A stretch of DNA of 64,000 nt. Source: CADEER01 sp965216585. Its GTDB lineage: Bacteria > Desulfobacterota > Binatia > HRBIN30 > CADEER01. Both the position numbers and the translations under genes were made by a program. The DNA lies in the NCBI GenBank assembly GCA_965216585.1, contig CBDCGC010000003.1, forward strand, positions 806,001-870,000. The letters are read 5' to 3'. Positions 50,857-59,425 of the stretch are shown here, one piece after another (the first letter of the stretch is position 1; every line of letters starts with the position of its first letter). Under the pieces are notes generated by a model, which was not told where the DNA came from, searched no databases, and was given only the letters and a program-made list of their open reading frames with translations.

Positions 50857-52064
50857 AACAAAACTCCACTCTCGCAGAGCTCGCCGATACGCTCTTCGGT
50901 GTAGCCGAGAACGTCGTGCAAGATCTGCGCTCCGTGTTGCCCGCGCGCCGGCGCCAGGCGGTCGAGGCGCGCCGGTGTGTCGCTCATGAAGATCGGAAAG
51001 CCGACCGACTTCACCGGCCCGACCCCCGGTCGATCGATGTCGATGATGTAGCGGTTGCGAATCGCCTGGGGGTCGTTGGTCGGATAGTCGAAACGCTCGA
51101 TGACGTCGGCGGAAAGCTGGTTCTCGGTCAACTCGCGCTTCCAATGGGCGGACGCCTTGCTGCGAAACAATTGCTCCAGGACCTCGATCATCAGCAAGCG
51201 GTTCTCGCCGCAGCGCTTGTCGTGCGTGTCGAAGCGCTCGTCGTCGACGTCGAGACCCACCACCTTCGCCAACCCCGGCCACCAGCGGTCGGTATCGGGC
51301 ATGGTCAGGCACACCCATTTGTCGTCCGCCGCCGGGTAGAGAACACCACTCATCGGGTTGCCGGCGTCCATGCGATCGATCGGCGCCAGAAAACGGTCGC
51401 CCCCCATGGCGATGAATGCCTGCACATCGAGGCTGGCGCCGTACATGTTGCTGGCAAAGAGCGAGGCGTCGACTTCCTGGCCTTCGCCGCTCTCCTCGCG
51501 GTGGTGCAGGGCGATGGCAACGCCGAGTGCCAGCATGACCGCCGTGTACATGACGCCGGCGCCGGCGTAGACGGGCGGTTGTCCGGGCTGCTGCATGATC
51601 GGCATCATGCCGGTGCGCGCCGCCGCCAGCTCGTCGATCGCTGGCAAGTCCGCATCGGGTCCGCACGGGCCAAAGCCCGTGCCGCGGGCAAAGATTACCC
51701 TTGGATTCGCCGTGCTCACCGAGGCATAGTCGAAACAGTGCTCCTCGAGACGGGCCAGCGGCCAGTCGGTGAGCACGACGTCCGCCACTGCGAAAAGTTC
51801 GCGTACGATTGCCCGGCCGGCCTCGGTCGACACGTCGACGGCAACGCTCTTCTTGTTGCGATGGGCGAGCTCAGCTTGGAAGTCCCAGGCACCTCGAGGC
51901 GGCGCCTCGCCGCCGTCGCCGATCCGCTCACATCCGGCAACCTCGAGGCGGACGACCTCGGCACCGAAGTCCCCGAGCATCGAGCCAGCCATCGCCGACC
52001 AGAGCTCAGTCGTCAGCTCGACGACGCGCAGATCGCCGAGCGCCTTGTTCGCAATGTCGTCCAT
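50853..52064 (-). CDS. family III (CaiB/BaiF) CoA transferase, copy 3
   Basis: The 403-residue protein starts with LRVVELTTELWSAMAGSMLGDFGAEVVRLE. LPAIDELAAARTGMMPIMQQPGQPPVY holds the catalytic-position Asp, and MGGDRFLAPIDRMDAGNPMSGVLYPAADDKWV follows. The start codon directly abuts a MITE-like element, whose end supplies AGGA seven bases before the ATG. It is the first of three CoA transferases; identical length but low identity shows old divergence, so the three probably have different substrates. Confidence 0.92.
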   Translation of the reverse strand: MDDIANKALGDLRVVELTTELWSAMAGSMLGDFGAEVVRLEVAGCERIGDGGEAPPRGAWDFQAELAHRNKKSVAVDVSTEAGRAIVRELFAVADVVLTDWPLARLEEHCFDYASVSTANPRVIFARGTGFGPCGPDADLPAIDELAAARTGMMPIMQQPGQPPVYAGAGVMYTAVMLALGVAIALHHREESGEGQEVDASLFASNMYGASLDVQAFIAMGGDRFLAPIDRMDAGNPMSGVLYPAADDKWVCLTMPDTDRWWPGLAKVVGLDVDDERFDTHDKRCGENRLLMIEVLEQLFRSKASAHWKRELTENQLSADVIERFDYPTNDPQAIRNRYIIDIDRPGVGPVKSVGFPIFMSDTPARLDRLAPARGQHGAQILHDVLGYTEERIGELCESGVLL

Positions 52065-52230
52065 CTAGTGTCCTGGATCAGAAATCCGTTGCAAGATTCG
52101 GCGAGCAATCGGCGCCTGTGCCAAGGCGCGCCGACGAAGGAATATCAGGCATATTTCGAGGAGGAGCAACGCCGGCACGGGCGTCGAGGGCCGGCGAATA
52201 TTGTGACGAATTTCTGGTTCAGGACACTAG
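52065..52230. mobile_element. MITE-like element with long terminal inverted repeats
   Basis: This 166-bp sequence begins CTAGTGTCCTG and ends CAGGACACTAG. The terminal inverted repeats extend to about 36 bp with roughly 29 matching positions, including the CAGAAAT block. CTAG at both ends could be a 4-bp target duplication or part of the repeat. It has no transposase and separates the gamma-subunit gene from the first CoA transferase. The element touches the CoA-transferase ATG. Confidence 0.8.
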
Positions 52231-52289
52231 CCCGCACTATCCATGTGTTGCGTGCCCACGCCGTCCAGACCCCTCGGCGCGCTCGAACG

Positions 52290-52832
52290 TCACTTCTCCC
52301 ACGAATCGATGACTTCCTGAGTCTTGTCGGCGAACTCGACCTCACCGTCGAGCGGCTTGCCGAGCCAATCGCGGTAGAAGGTGTCGAGGTCGGGCAGCAG
52401 GTTGAAGTCGGGCGGACACCCGCGCGGCACCGCCTCGACTTCGAGCTGAACATCGCAACCCGGGCAGTAGTACTCGCGGATCTGCTGCCAGCTCGTGTCG
52501 GGTTGCTCGCGGCCGCGGTAGACTTCGCGCAAGTCGTCTTCGGACTCGCGAACGAAGATGTTGGCCGACAGTTTCCAGTTGACCCGGTAGTCGCCGAACT
52601 CCTGCCCGCACTCACATTTGACGATCCGCTCCGGGCCCTTCTGCACGATGAACAACTTGAAGGTCAGCGGCAGCAGGATCTTCTCGTTCCAGGCAACGTC
52701 TTCCTGGCGCAGCTCGATCCATTGGAGGAAACGGTCATCGTCCTTGGGGGCCTTCATGATCTCCTGAACGCGGGACCATTCCAGCTCGCCATCGATGAGC
52801 TTTCTCAGCTCTGCTTTTTCATAGTGCGGCAT
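52290..52832 (-). CDS. acxC: acetone carboxylase gamma subunit-like protein
   Basis: The 180-residue protein matches the gamma subunit of acetone carboxylase, which contributes to the alpha2-beta2-gamma2 complex. Two Cys pairs that could bind zinc are visible: KCECGQEFGDY (C73, C75) and YCPGCDVQLEVEAVPRG (C123, C126), with the family segment FLQWIELRQEDVAWNEKILLPL before them. Its length is close to the usual 168 residues. It follows the alpha-subunit gene by 35 bp. The symbol is given by family, with the substrate not proven. Confidence 0.88.
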   Translation of the reverse strand: MPHYEKAELRKLIDGELEWSRVQEIMKAPKDDDRFLQWIELRQEDVAWNEKILLPLTFKLFIVQKGPERIVKCECGQEFGDYRVNWKLSANIFVRESEDDLREVYRGREQPDTSWQQIREYYCPGCDVQLEVEAVPRGCPPDFNLLPDLDTFYRDWLGKPLDGEVEFADKTQEVIDSWEK

Positions 52833-52867
52833 GATCTTCTCCCAGAACGCGTACGCAGATGGGTTGT

Positions 52868-55084
52868 CTAAAACTCGAAGTCATCGCCCAGGCTCCAAAA
52901 ATCGCGAAGCTCCTTGGCGTAACCCGGCGACAACCGCATCGACTGGCGCCACATCGCGAGAACCGCGTCGTTCATGTTCTCCCGCGCCTCGATGCGCTTG
53001 CGCTCTGCCTTCCACCAATCCTTGAAGGGAACCCCGCGCTTGCGCCGGGCGGCGCGAATCTCGCCGCGGCGGGCCTTCGTCGCCGCCTCGTCGACCGTCC
53101 ACTCGCGAGACTTCTCGTCGTAGTTGGCGACGACGCCGTTGACCTCGCGGGATACGCGCGAGCGCGTCCAATTGTTGTCGAGGTCCTTCTTCACGTCAGC
53201 CGGGTCGCGCTCGATCGGATCGCCCATCGACTGAGCTCCGGAAATCGGATGCACGATGAGATCGTAGTCGTGCAACTGACGCGGCGTGACGAAAGGAGCG
53301 ATGACTCCGGTCTCGATCAAGTCGGCCTCGACATTCTTGGGCAGCGTCGGATCTTCCGGATCGCCGCGCTCGTGAACGAGCGGCTGGCGATTCTCGATCA
53401 GCTCCTTGACGTTGGTGCCCGAAGCATAGCTGGGCCGGTCCGGCGGCGCCGGGTAGGCGCCGAACATCCCGTGGTTGCCGACGATCTTGGAGCGAATGCC
53501 GGCATCACCGCAAGCGTACTCGATCCCCGGTGTGTTCTGCACCATCCATACAACGGTGTGGCCGAGTCCACCGCGAAAGCGCCCATAGCCGGCTGAGTCG
53601 GGCTCGAGGTTTCGACCGATATAGAGAATCGGGTAGTAGAGTTCGCTGACCTCTGCGTTGCCGAAGTCGGCGTTGGGAACGTAGATCGACCAGGCGCTGT
53701 TCTCACCGTCGCCGAGACCGCGAGCCGGGCTGCCGTTGCAAGCCTGCTCGAGCGTCATGCCGGTTACGTAGACGTCCTGCTGGTTGATGCCAGCAAACTC
53801 GCCGGTCATCGTCGTCGCCCCACCGGCGGCAACCTCTTCGATGAAACCGCGGGCGTAGAACAGCCGGCCGAGGTTTTCATACAGCGAGCTCAGCCAGATG
53901 ACCGCCGGCGCCCAGGCGACTCCGGACGACGCGAAGTAGTTCTCGGGATACGGATTCGCCCATGAGCCGCCCGGCGGTGTCTCGATCTCCCATGCGGCAA
54001 CGGCGCCCCAGTTGAACATGTCGAAGCCCACCATGTGGGAGTAGCCGTTCATCACCGCCGAGATGACCGCCGGCGGGGTGATGTTCTCGCCGAAGGGAAC
54101 CCAGCCACTGACGCCGTTCATGTTGAACTTGATCTTGGCGTCCTTGTCGACGACGACCTCCATCGGAACGTTCATGTAGCAGTCGACGTCCTGCTCGGGC
54201 TTGATGACGCGCTTGCCCTTCATCGCCAGGTCCTTGAAGTTGGCCTTGCGAATGCGACCGGGCACGGTCTGCGTCTTCATGCGCAACTGCGCGTAGCGAC
54301 GGCCGTCCTCGACATACTCGTGGAGGACGTCTTTCATGTAGTCGACGCCGTACTTGCCGACCAGGGTGCCGATCTTGTCGCGCACCGTGAAGCACCCGGC
54401 CAAGCGGCCGCGCGCATCGCCCATGACCAGGTCGGGCACACGGGTTCTGCACTGGATCCGCTTTTCGTACCAGGGATACATGCGGTCGTTTTCGCCGATG
54501 CGCTCCATCACCACCGGCACGCCGTCGGCAAAAGCGTCCGGGTTCATGAACCCGATCGACCCCGGCAGGATCATGCCGCCGTCCATGACGTGAGAAACTG
54601 ACGAAACCCAACAGATCAGCTCGCCTTCGTAAAAAACCGGAATCAGCGTCTGGAAATCGACCGAGTGGATCCCGCCGAAGTGCGGGTCGTTGTTCTCGAA
54701 GATGTCGCCCGGCTTGAAGCCCGGATTGATCTCGTAGTCGTTCTCGATGTACGAGCGGATGAGCTGCGACAACAGCCCCGGGTGCGAGACGATGCCCTTG
54801 GAAGAGCACACCGACTCGCCGGTCGGCAGGTGGAGGTTCCACACCGCGTCGCCGCCCTCCGCGGCGACCGGCGAAGCCGAGACCTTGCAGCCGACGTCCC
54901 AGGCGGCATTCATGCCGTTGAGCAGGATGTGCCAGACCGATTCGTAGGTGCCAGGGTCCTCGGTCTTTCGCTTCATCTCGGTGAGGCCGAACATGCACCC
55001 GGTCTCGCTGAGCAAGCGGGCGTTCTCGATGACGCGTTCTCTGAGCGGAGAGCGTAGTTCCTCTGCTGCAGCGCCTGTGCTCAT
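52868..55084 (-). CDS. acxB: acetone carboxylase alpha subunit-like (HyuB family)
   Basis: The 738-residue protein belongs to the hydantoinase B/oxoprolinase family and resembles the alpha subunit of acetone carboxylase. Features include LPTGESVCSSKGIVSHPGLLSQLIRSYIEN, GFKPGDIFENNDPHFGGIHSVDFQTLIPVF, WVSSVSHVMDGG and GRFRGGLGHTVVWMVQNTPG. The C-terminal ~80 residues are charged (KARRGEIRAARRKRG). The ATG at 55084 overlaps the TGA of the beta-subunit gene (ATGA), so the subunits are co-translated. The true substrate may be another ketone such as acetophenone. Confidence 0.9.
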   Translation of the reverse strand: MSTGAAAEELRSPLRERVIENARLLSETGCMFGLTEMKRKTEDPGTYESVWHILLNGMNAAWDVGCKVSASPVAAEGGDAVWNLHLPTGESVCSSKGIVSHPGLLSQLIRSYIENDYEINPGFKPGDIFENNDPHFGGIHSVDFQTLIPVFYEGELICWVSSVSHVMDGGMILPGSIGFMNPDAFADGVPVVMERIGENDRMYPWYEKRIQCRTRVPDLVMGDARGRLAGCFTVRDKIGTLVGKYGVDYMKDVLHEYVEDGRRYAQLRMKTQTVPGRIRKANFKDLAMKGKRVIKPEQDVDCYMNVPMEVVVDKDAKIKFNMNGVSGWVPFGENITPPAVISAVMNGYSHMVGFDMFNWGAVAAWEIETPPGGSWANPYPENYFASSGVAWAPAVIWLSSLYENLGRLFYARGFIEEVAAGGATTMTGEFAGINQQDVYVTGMTLEQACNGSPARGLGDGENSAWSIYVPNADFGNAEVSELYYPILYIGRNLEPDSAGYGRFRGGLGHTVVWMVQNTPGIEYACGDAGIRSKIVGNHGMFGAYPAPPDRPSYASGTNVKELIENRQPLVHERGDPEDPTLPKNVEADLIETGVIAPFVTPRQLHDYDLIVHPISGAQSMGDPIERDPADVKKDLDNNWTRSRVSREVNGVVANYDEKSREWTVDEAATKARRGEIRAARRKRGVPFKDWWKAERKRIEARENMNDAVLAMWRQSMRLSPGYAKELRDFWSLGDDFEF

Positions 55085-57228
55085 TGCGAATCTCCTCGCT
55101 CCATCCAATACACCTTGTGCTCGTCGATCCTGACGCGCCAGCCTTCGGGAACGAAGAGCGTCGTGTTGGAGGCCTCGACGACGGCCAGGCCGGTGAACTC
55201 ATTGCCGGGGCGAAGCTCGTCCATTTCGTAGATCTGCGCGTCGACCCAGCGCCCTTTCTGGAAGATCGGCCGTTTGTCCTTGTGCGCCTTCACGGTCGGC
55301 TTCTCGTCTTCGAGCTCGTACTTCAACACCGCCGGCTTGATCGTCGCAACCTGGGCGATGACGCTGACCTCGGTGGTCAGATAGGTCGGCTCGGGCGGTT
55401 TGCCGGCGAGGGTGAACATCTTGCCGAAGATCTCCTCGAATCGACCGAGCAGCGCATCGACATCGGCCGGAGTCGCCAGCGTCGGCACCGGTGATTCGAC
55501 TTCGACGTCCTCGAGCTGACCGTAGTAGCGGATGTAGGCGATCGGCCGCAGGGTGATCTGGTCGCGGGTGAATCCCTCGGCCAACAGCTCCTGCAGCAGC
55601 TCGTCCTCCAGTCCCTTCCAGGCGGCCGAGATCAGATGCGCCGCCTGCATCTTGGCATCGTCGTCCGCGCCCTTGGGCAGCATCGCGGTGACGCTCTTGT
55701 GGCGGCGGTGGGCGTAGTCCATGCAGGCGCCTCCCCAGGCGGAGAAAGCCGCCGCATGCGGTGCGGTGGCAATTCCCTTCCACGGGTAGTCGGCGGCGTA
55801 GCCGAGGAGATGCATCGGCCCGGCACCGCCGTAGCCGAGCAGAACGTAGTCGCGGATGTCGTAGCCGAGCATCAGCGAGCGCACCAGATGCTCGCGCATC
55901 ATGACGTTGACGAGATCGACACACTGCTCGGCCGCATTGTAGACGTCGAGGCCCAGCGGCCGGGCCACCTTTTCCTCGAAGAGCTCCTTGGCGCGTTCGA
56001 GATTCACGTGCACACGCCCGCCCAGGTAGTTGTCTGGGTTGAGGACGCCGAGCAACATGTCGCAGTCGCAAATCGTCGGAATCTCGTTGCCCTTCTCCTG
56101 AAACGTCGGTCCGGGATCGCCGCCGGCGCTGTCGGGGCCCAGCTTGATTCGGTTCGATTGTGGATCGACGCGAATGAGAGTCCCCGTCCCCGCCCCGATC
56201 GATTGGATGTCGAGCATCGGCACGTTGACGTACATCTGCATGAACGGCGGCTCGCGATCGATCGGCAGGATGCCTGCGGTGATCGCACCGGCGTCGAAGC
56301 TGGTGCCGCCCATATCCGAGCAGACGATGTTGTCGATACCAAGGTGCTGGCCCAGGTAGTGGGCACCCATGAGTCCGCCGACGGGGCCGGACATCATCGT
56401 CTCGAACAGACGCGGGTAGCGGATGTTGGTCACGCCACCGTAGCAAAGAACGGTTTTCAGCGAGCGCTCATACCCCTCGGCGGCGAGTTTCTCTTCGACG
56501 GTGAGAAACTGGCGGCGCGCCGCTTCGGTGGCATAGGCCTGGATCGTCGTCGCATTGGCGCGCGAGACCTCGCGCTGCACCGGAGCGACCTCGCTCGACA
56601 GCGCCAGGTAGACCTCCCTGCCCGCTTTGTCGCATTCCTCCTGGGCGATCTCCTTGGCGCGCTGCTCGTGCGCCGGATTGATGAAGGAGTAGAGGAAGAC
56701 GATGGCGAGCGCCTCGACGCCCTCGTCGAGCAAGCTGCGCACGGCGTTGCGGACGTCGTCTTCGTAGACGGGAATCACCGGCCTGCCGAACATGTCGACG
56801 CGCTCGGTGATGCCGGCGGTCAGCTTGCGCGGTACCAGCGGCTCGGCGTGCTTGCGGTACTGCATGTGGGTGATTTCCGACCAATCGAAGCCGATGAAGG
56901 TCTGCCGTCCTCTGCCCTGGACGAGAATGTCCTCGAACCCCTTGGTCACCAGCATACCGGTCTTGAGACCGTTGCGGTTGATCGTCGTATTGAGCATGGC
57001 GGTGCCGGTGTAGATCGCGGTTTCGCAGCTCCCGCACACCTCCTTGCCATCCTTCTCCATCGTCTTGCCGAGGTAGGTGAACGCCTCGGCCAGCGACTCC
57101 ATGTAACCGACACTCTCGTCGTGCGGAGTGGTCGGCCCCTTGCCGATGACGAAGTTGCCTTTTTCATCGACGATGATCACGTCGGTCATCGTCCCACCGG
57201 CGTCAGATGCAAAAAGATAGCGGCTCAT
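55081..57228 (-). CDS. acxA: acetone carboxylase beta subunit-like (HyuA family)
   Basis: The 715-residue ATP-binding subunit belongs to the hydantoinase A/oxoprolinase family. The N-terminal FASDAGGTMTDVIIVDEKGNF is the phosphate-1 motif. IVCSDMGGTSFDAGAITAG (about 310-328) is phosphate-2, and VLLGYGGAGPMHLLGYAADY lies near the end of the kinase-like fold. The enzyme activates ketone and bicarbonate with ATP to give acetoacetate-type products. The ATG at 57228 has a strong GAGGAGGGAC site. Length agrees with the 717 residues typical for AcxA. This is the first gene of the operon. Confidence 0.9.
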   Translation of the reverse strand: MSRYLFASDAGGTMTDVIIVDEKGNFVIGKGPTTPHDESVGYMESLAEAFTYLGKTMEKDGKEVCGSCETAIYTGTAMLNTTINRNGLKTGMLVTKGFEDILVQGRGRQTFIGFDWSEITHMQYRKHAEPLVPRKLTAGITERVDMFGRPVIPVYEDDVRNAVRSLLDEGVEALAIVFLYSFINPAHEQRAKEIAQEECDKAGREVYLALSSEVAPVQREVSRANATTIQAYATEAARRQFLTVEEKLAAEGYERSLKTVLCYGGVTNIRYPRLFETMMSGPVGGLMGAHYLGQHLGIDNIVCSDMGGTSFDAGAITAGILPIDREPPFMQMYVNVPMLDIQSIGAGTGTLIRVDPQSNRIKLGPDSAGGDPGPTFQEKGNEIPTICDCDMLLGVLNPDNYLGGRVHVNLERAKELFEEKVARPLGLDVYNAAEQCVDLVNVMMREHLVRSLMLGYDIRDYVLLGYGGAGPMHLLGYAADYPWKGIATAPHAAAFSAWGGACMDYAHRRHKSVTAMLPKGADDDAKMQAAHLISAAWKGLEDELLQELLAEGFTRDQITLRPIAYIRYYGQLEDVEVESPVPTLATPADVDALLGRFEEIFGKMFTLAGKPPEPTYLTTEVSVIAQVATIKPAVLKYELEDEKPTVKAHKDKRPIFQKGRWVDAQIYEMDELRPGNEFTGLAVVEASNTTLFVPEGWRVRIDEHKVYWMERGDSQ

Positions 57229-57374
57229 GTCCCTCCTCGACCAAACAACGCCCGCCCTGCCCTGTCGAACTCCCCGGCGGCATCCGCCGATTCCCATCCG
57301 GAGTCAGACCGCACACGATGACACCCAGAGTTGACGTTGTCTCGGAAACGGAACCGTAGCTACTAGCGCAAACC

Positions 57375-57386
57375 AAACGATCGTTT
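57375..57386. promoter_or_regulatory. palindromic putative TetR-type operator
   Basis: The perfect palindrome AAACGATCGTTT, preceded by ACC, lies about 150 bp upstream of the acxA-like start, between divergent genes. It matches the site before the molybdenum-hydroxylase operon (30760-30771) at 11 of 12 bases, including the flanking ACC. Confidence 0.55.
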
Positions 57387-57402
57387 CAACCGTGGGTCGC
57401 CA

Positions 57403-57418
57403 CTGAACATGTGTTCAG
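57403..57418. promoter_or_regulatory. CTGAACA-TG-TGTTCAG inverted repeat
   Basis: A perfect inverted repeat with 7-nt arms and a 2-nt spacer lies 16 bp from the previous palindrome in the same divergent region. TGAACA..TGTTCA repeats are typical of TetR-type operators. It could serve the acxA-like operon or the divergent dockerin-like gene. Confidence 0.5.
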
Positions 57419-57507
57419 AAAGCGCGGTGCAGCCTCCCTACAATCAATACGCGGGGGGCAGCCACCGCAACCCGGACGTGGTACACTCAGCTTCAAGAGT
57501 AGAGCGT

Positions 57508-57984
57508 ATGGCGCGTCACAAACAATACTGCCCTGGAGCGGTGGTTCTACTCTCGATAGCCCTGGCAGCAGGCACCGCGCTCGGCGCCAGCGATGGTAGT
57601 GGGCAAGGAGGCACCTCTCTTGACTGTGTCGCCGACTGCGACGGCGACGGAACCGTAACAATCAGTGAGTTGCTTCTGGCAGTGCGCGGCGCGCTGGAAG
57701 AAGACGCGTTCTTCTGCCTCAACGCCGACGCCGACGTCGATGGTGCGATTGGCATCGGCGAGCTGATTCGCGGTGCCAACGCATCGCTTCACCGCTGCTC
57801 TCACCGCTGCGGCGACAGTCTGCGCGCCCTCAGCGAGGTCTGTGAATATGCCGACCCGTTTCCCGTGTTCTGCGGAACCTGCAGAATCGTTAGGGAAGAC
57901 GGTCGGGTCCGCGTCGGCGACTACACCTGCAACAGCCAGTGTAACTGCGATGTGCCCGAATCATCCAACTGCCGGCGTTACTAA
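57508..57984 (+). CDS. secreted Cys-rich protein with EF-hand/dockerin-like repeats
   Basis: The 158-residue protein has a signal peptide (GAVVLLSIALAAGTALGA). Two calcium-loop repeats follow: CVADCDGDGTVTISELLLAVRGAL and the second from LNADADVDGAIGIGELIRG. Each is framed by cysteines, and a further Cys-rich tail carries at least eight cysteines. The DxDxDG loop followed by a short helix is the dockerin type I/EF-hand pattern. Similar Cys-framed DCDGDG repeats are, from memory, common in uncultured deltaproteobacterial genomes. The ATG at 57508 begins the signal peptide. The function is unknown. Confidence 0.7.
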   Translation: MARHKQYCPGAVVLLSIALAAGTALGASDGSGQGGTSLDCVADCDGDGTVTISELLLAVRGALEEDAFFCLNADADVDGAIGIGELIRGANASLHRCSHRCGDSLRALSEVCEYADPFPVFCGTCRIVREDGRVRVGDYTCNSQCNCDVPESSNCRRY

Positions 57985-58618
57985 CGTCGCGACACGGAAC
58001 GGCACCCGCTTGCACTCGAGCCCCGAACAAGTCCTGCACTACTGGTTCGCCGATAGCCGCGACGATCCTAGCCTCTGCGATGCACGCAGCGCCTGGTGGT
58101 TTGACGGCGGCGAGTTGCTCGACCGAGAAATCGCCGCCCGTTTCGGCAGCGACGTCGAAGCCGCGGCCGCCGGCGACCTCGACGCGTGGCAGAACGAGGC
58201 CGACAGATGCCTCGCCCTGGTCCTCCTGCTCGATCAGTTCCCACGCAACATCTACCGCGGCACCGCCGGCGCTTTCGCCAACGACGACAAATCCGTCAAC
58301 GTCGCCCGCACTGGCGTCGCACGAGGCCACCTGGACCCGATGCGCCCGATCGAAGCCAGCTTCTTCCTGACTCCGTTCATGCACTCCGAGCATATGGAAG
58401 ACCAGCGCGACGGCATCCACCTGTTAGAAGCACAATGCGAGCGCTGCCCACCACAGTGGCGCAACCGCCTGGAGACGACCCTGCAACACGCCCGCGAGCA
58501 CGCAGAAGTCATCCGGCGCTTCGGCAGGTTTCCCCACCGCAACGCCATCCTCGGGCGAACCTCCACCCCAGAGGAGCAGACCTTCCTCAACGGCGGAGCC
58601 GAAACCTGGGGCCAGTGA
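57950..58618 (+). CDS. DUF924 family protein
   Basis: The 222-residue protein matches DUF924, a helical family whose members look like tetratricopeptide-fold proteins. Diagnostic segments are VLHYWFADSRDD and WWFDGGELLDREIAARFG early, LALVLLLDQFPRNIYRGT in the middle, and FFLTPFMHSEHMEDQRDGIHL with RFGRFPHRNAILGRTSTPEE at the end. The start overlaps the preceding gene by 35 nt and has no clear ribosome binding site, so the true start may be slightly later. The function of the family is not established. Confidence 0.85.
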   Translation: MCPNHPTAGVTNVATRNGTRLHSSPEQVLHYWFADSRDDPSLCDARSAWWFDGGELLDREIAARFGSDVEAAAAGDLDAWQNEADRCLALVLLLDQFPRNIYRGTAGAFANDDKSVNVARTGVARGHLDPMRPIEASFFLTPFMHSEHMEDQRDGIHLLEAQCERCPPQWRNRLETTLQHAREHAEVIRRFGRFPHRNAILGRTSTPEEQTFLNGGAETWGQ

Positions 58619-58675
58619 AGCTACATCGATGACGTGAGATCTCGTGCGAAGAAAATTAGGCGATCTTCCGCCACA

Positions 58676-59425
58676 CTATCTGGCGACGAAATGCAGCATG
58701 GGCCACTCTCGGTGGCGGTGAAAATCGGGGCGTGTCAGGGCTGCGTTGCTACTCAGTCGCGGCGGCGACGCGCGGTCGTAGTCGTAGCGGCACAGTGCGA
58801 AGCGCCAGCGTTCGCCGGCGCGCGGCGCACCACCGCTGGGGCCGAAGTCGCGCCACGGGATTTTGCCCTCGACCGCCCAGCCGACCGCTGTCCGTTGCAC
58901 TGCCGTAACCCACGAAAACTCGCGCGCGGCGCGCCAGCGCTGGTAAGCGTCGGCGCTGCGGCGCGGCAGATACATGTCGAGACGGGCATTGGCCGGGTTG
59001 ACCTGGAATTCGTAGTAGCCGGGGTCGCCGGCGCGCGGCTTGAAGAAGAGCTCGAAGACATCTCCCAACCAGAGTCGGCCGTCGTCGACCGTCGTAGCGA
59101 TGACCAGCTCGTCGTCGCGCAGGTCGGCGAGGAAGTAGAGAGCGGCGTCATCCCACAGGAGCCTTGCCTGCATCGGCGTCAACTCATCTGTTTCGCCGGC
59201 CGCCCAGGCGGCGGAGAACGAATCGATCACCTGCGCAGCGGCCCAGGCGGGCTCGTCGGCGGCACCGTCGATGACCAGTGGCCCGGCCCGGCGCCGGCAT
59301 GCGAAGCCGCCGTCTCGCTCGGAGTCCGCCAGGTTGGCCACGGCGAGCGAACACCCGGCACAGAGGGCCAGGGCGGCGGCGCAGCGCCGGGCCGCCGCCA
59401 AGCTGCGAGACCTGCTGCCGCTCAC
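58676..59425 (-). CDS. CBM9-like lipoprotein
   Basis: The 249-residue protein starts with a GTG overlapping the stop of the upstream ATPase gene (GTGA). The signal peptide ends in ALALCAGC, a lipobox, so it is a lipoprotein. A CBM9/carbohydrate-binding-family-9-like beta-sandwich follows: PLVIDGAADEPAWAAAQ, ARLLWDDAALYFLADLRDDELV, WLGDVFELFFKPRAGDPGYYEFQVNPANA and WAVEGKIPW. Such modules bind sugars or polyphenol-like surfaces. Co-translation with a DNA-repair-like ATPase is odd and may reflect gene packing rather than function. Confidence 0.85.
   Translation of the reverse strand: MSGSRSRSLAAARRCAAALALCAGCSLAVANLADSERDGGFACRRRAGPLVIDGAADEPAWAAAQVIDSFSAAWAAGETDELTPMQARLLWDDAALYFLADLRDDELVIATTVDDGRLWLGDVFELFFKPRAGDPGYYEFQVNPANARLDMYLPRRSADAYQRWRAAREFSWVTAVQRTAVGWAVEGKIPWRDFGPSGGAPRAGERWRFALCRYDYDRASPPRLSSNAALTRPDFHRHREWPMLHFVAR

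Noticed and set aside
55636..57321. Plus-strand open frame of 561 codons
   Set aside because: It is antisense to the HyuA-type subunit; only the minus-strand frame has family motifs.
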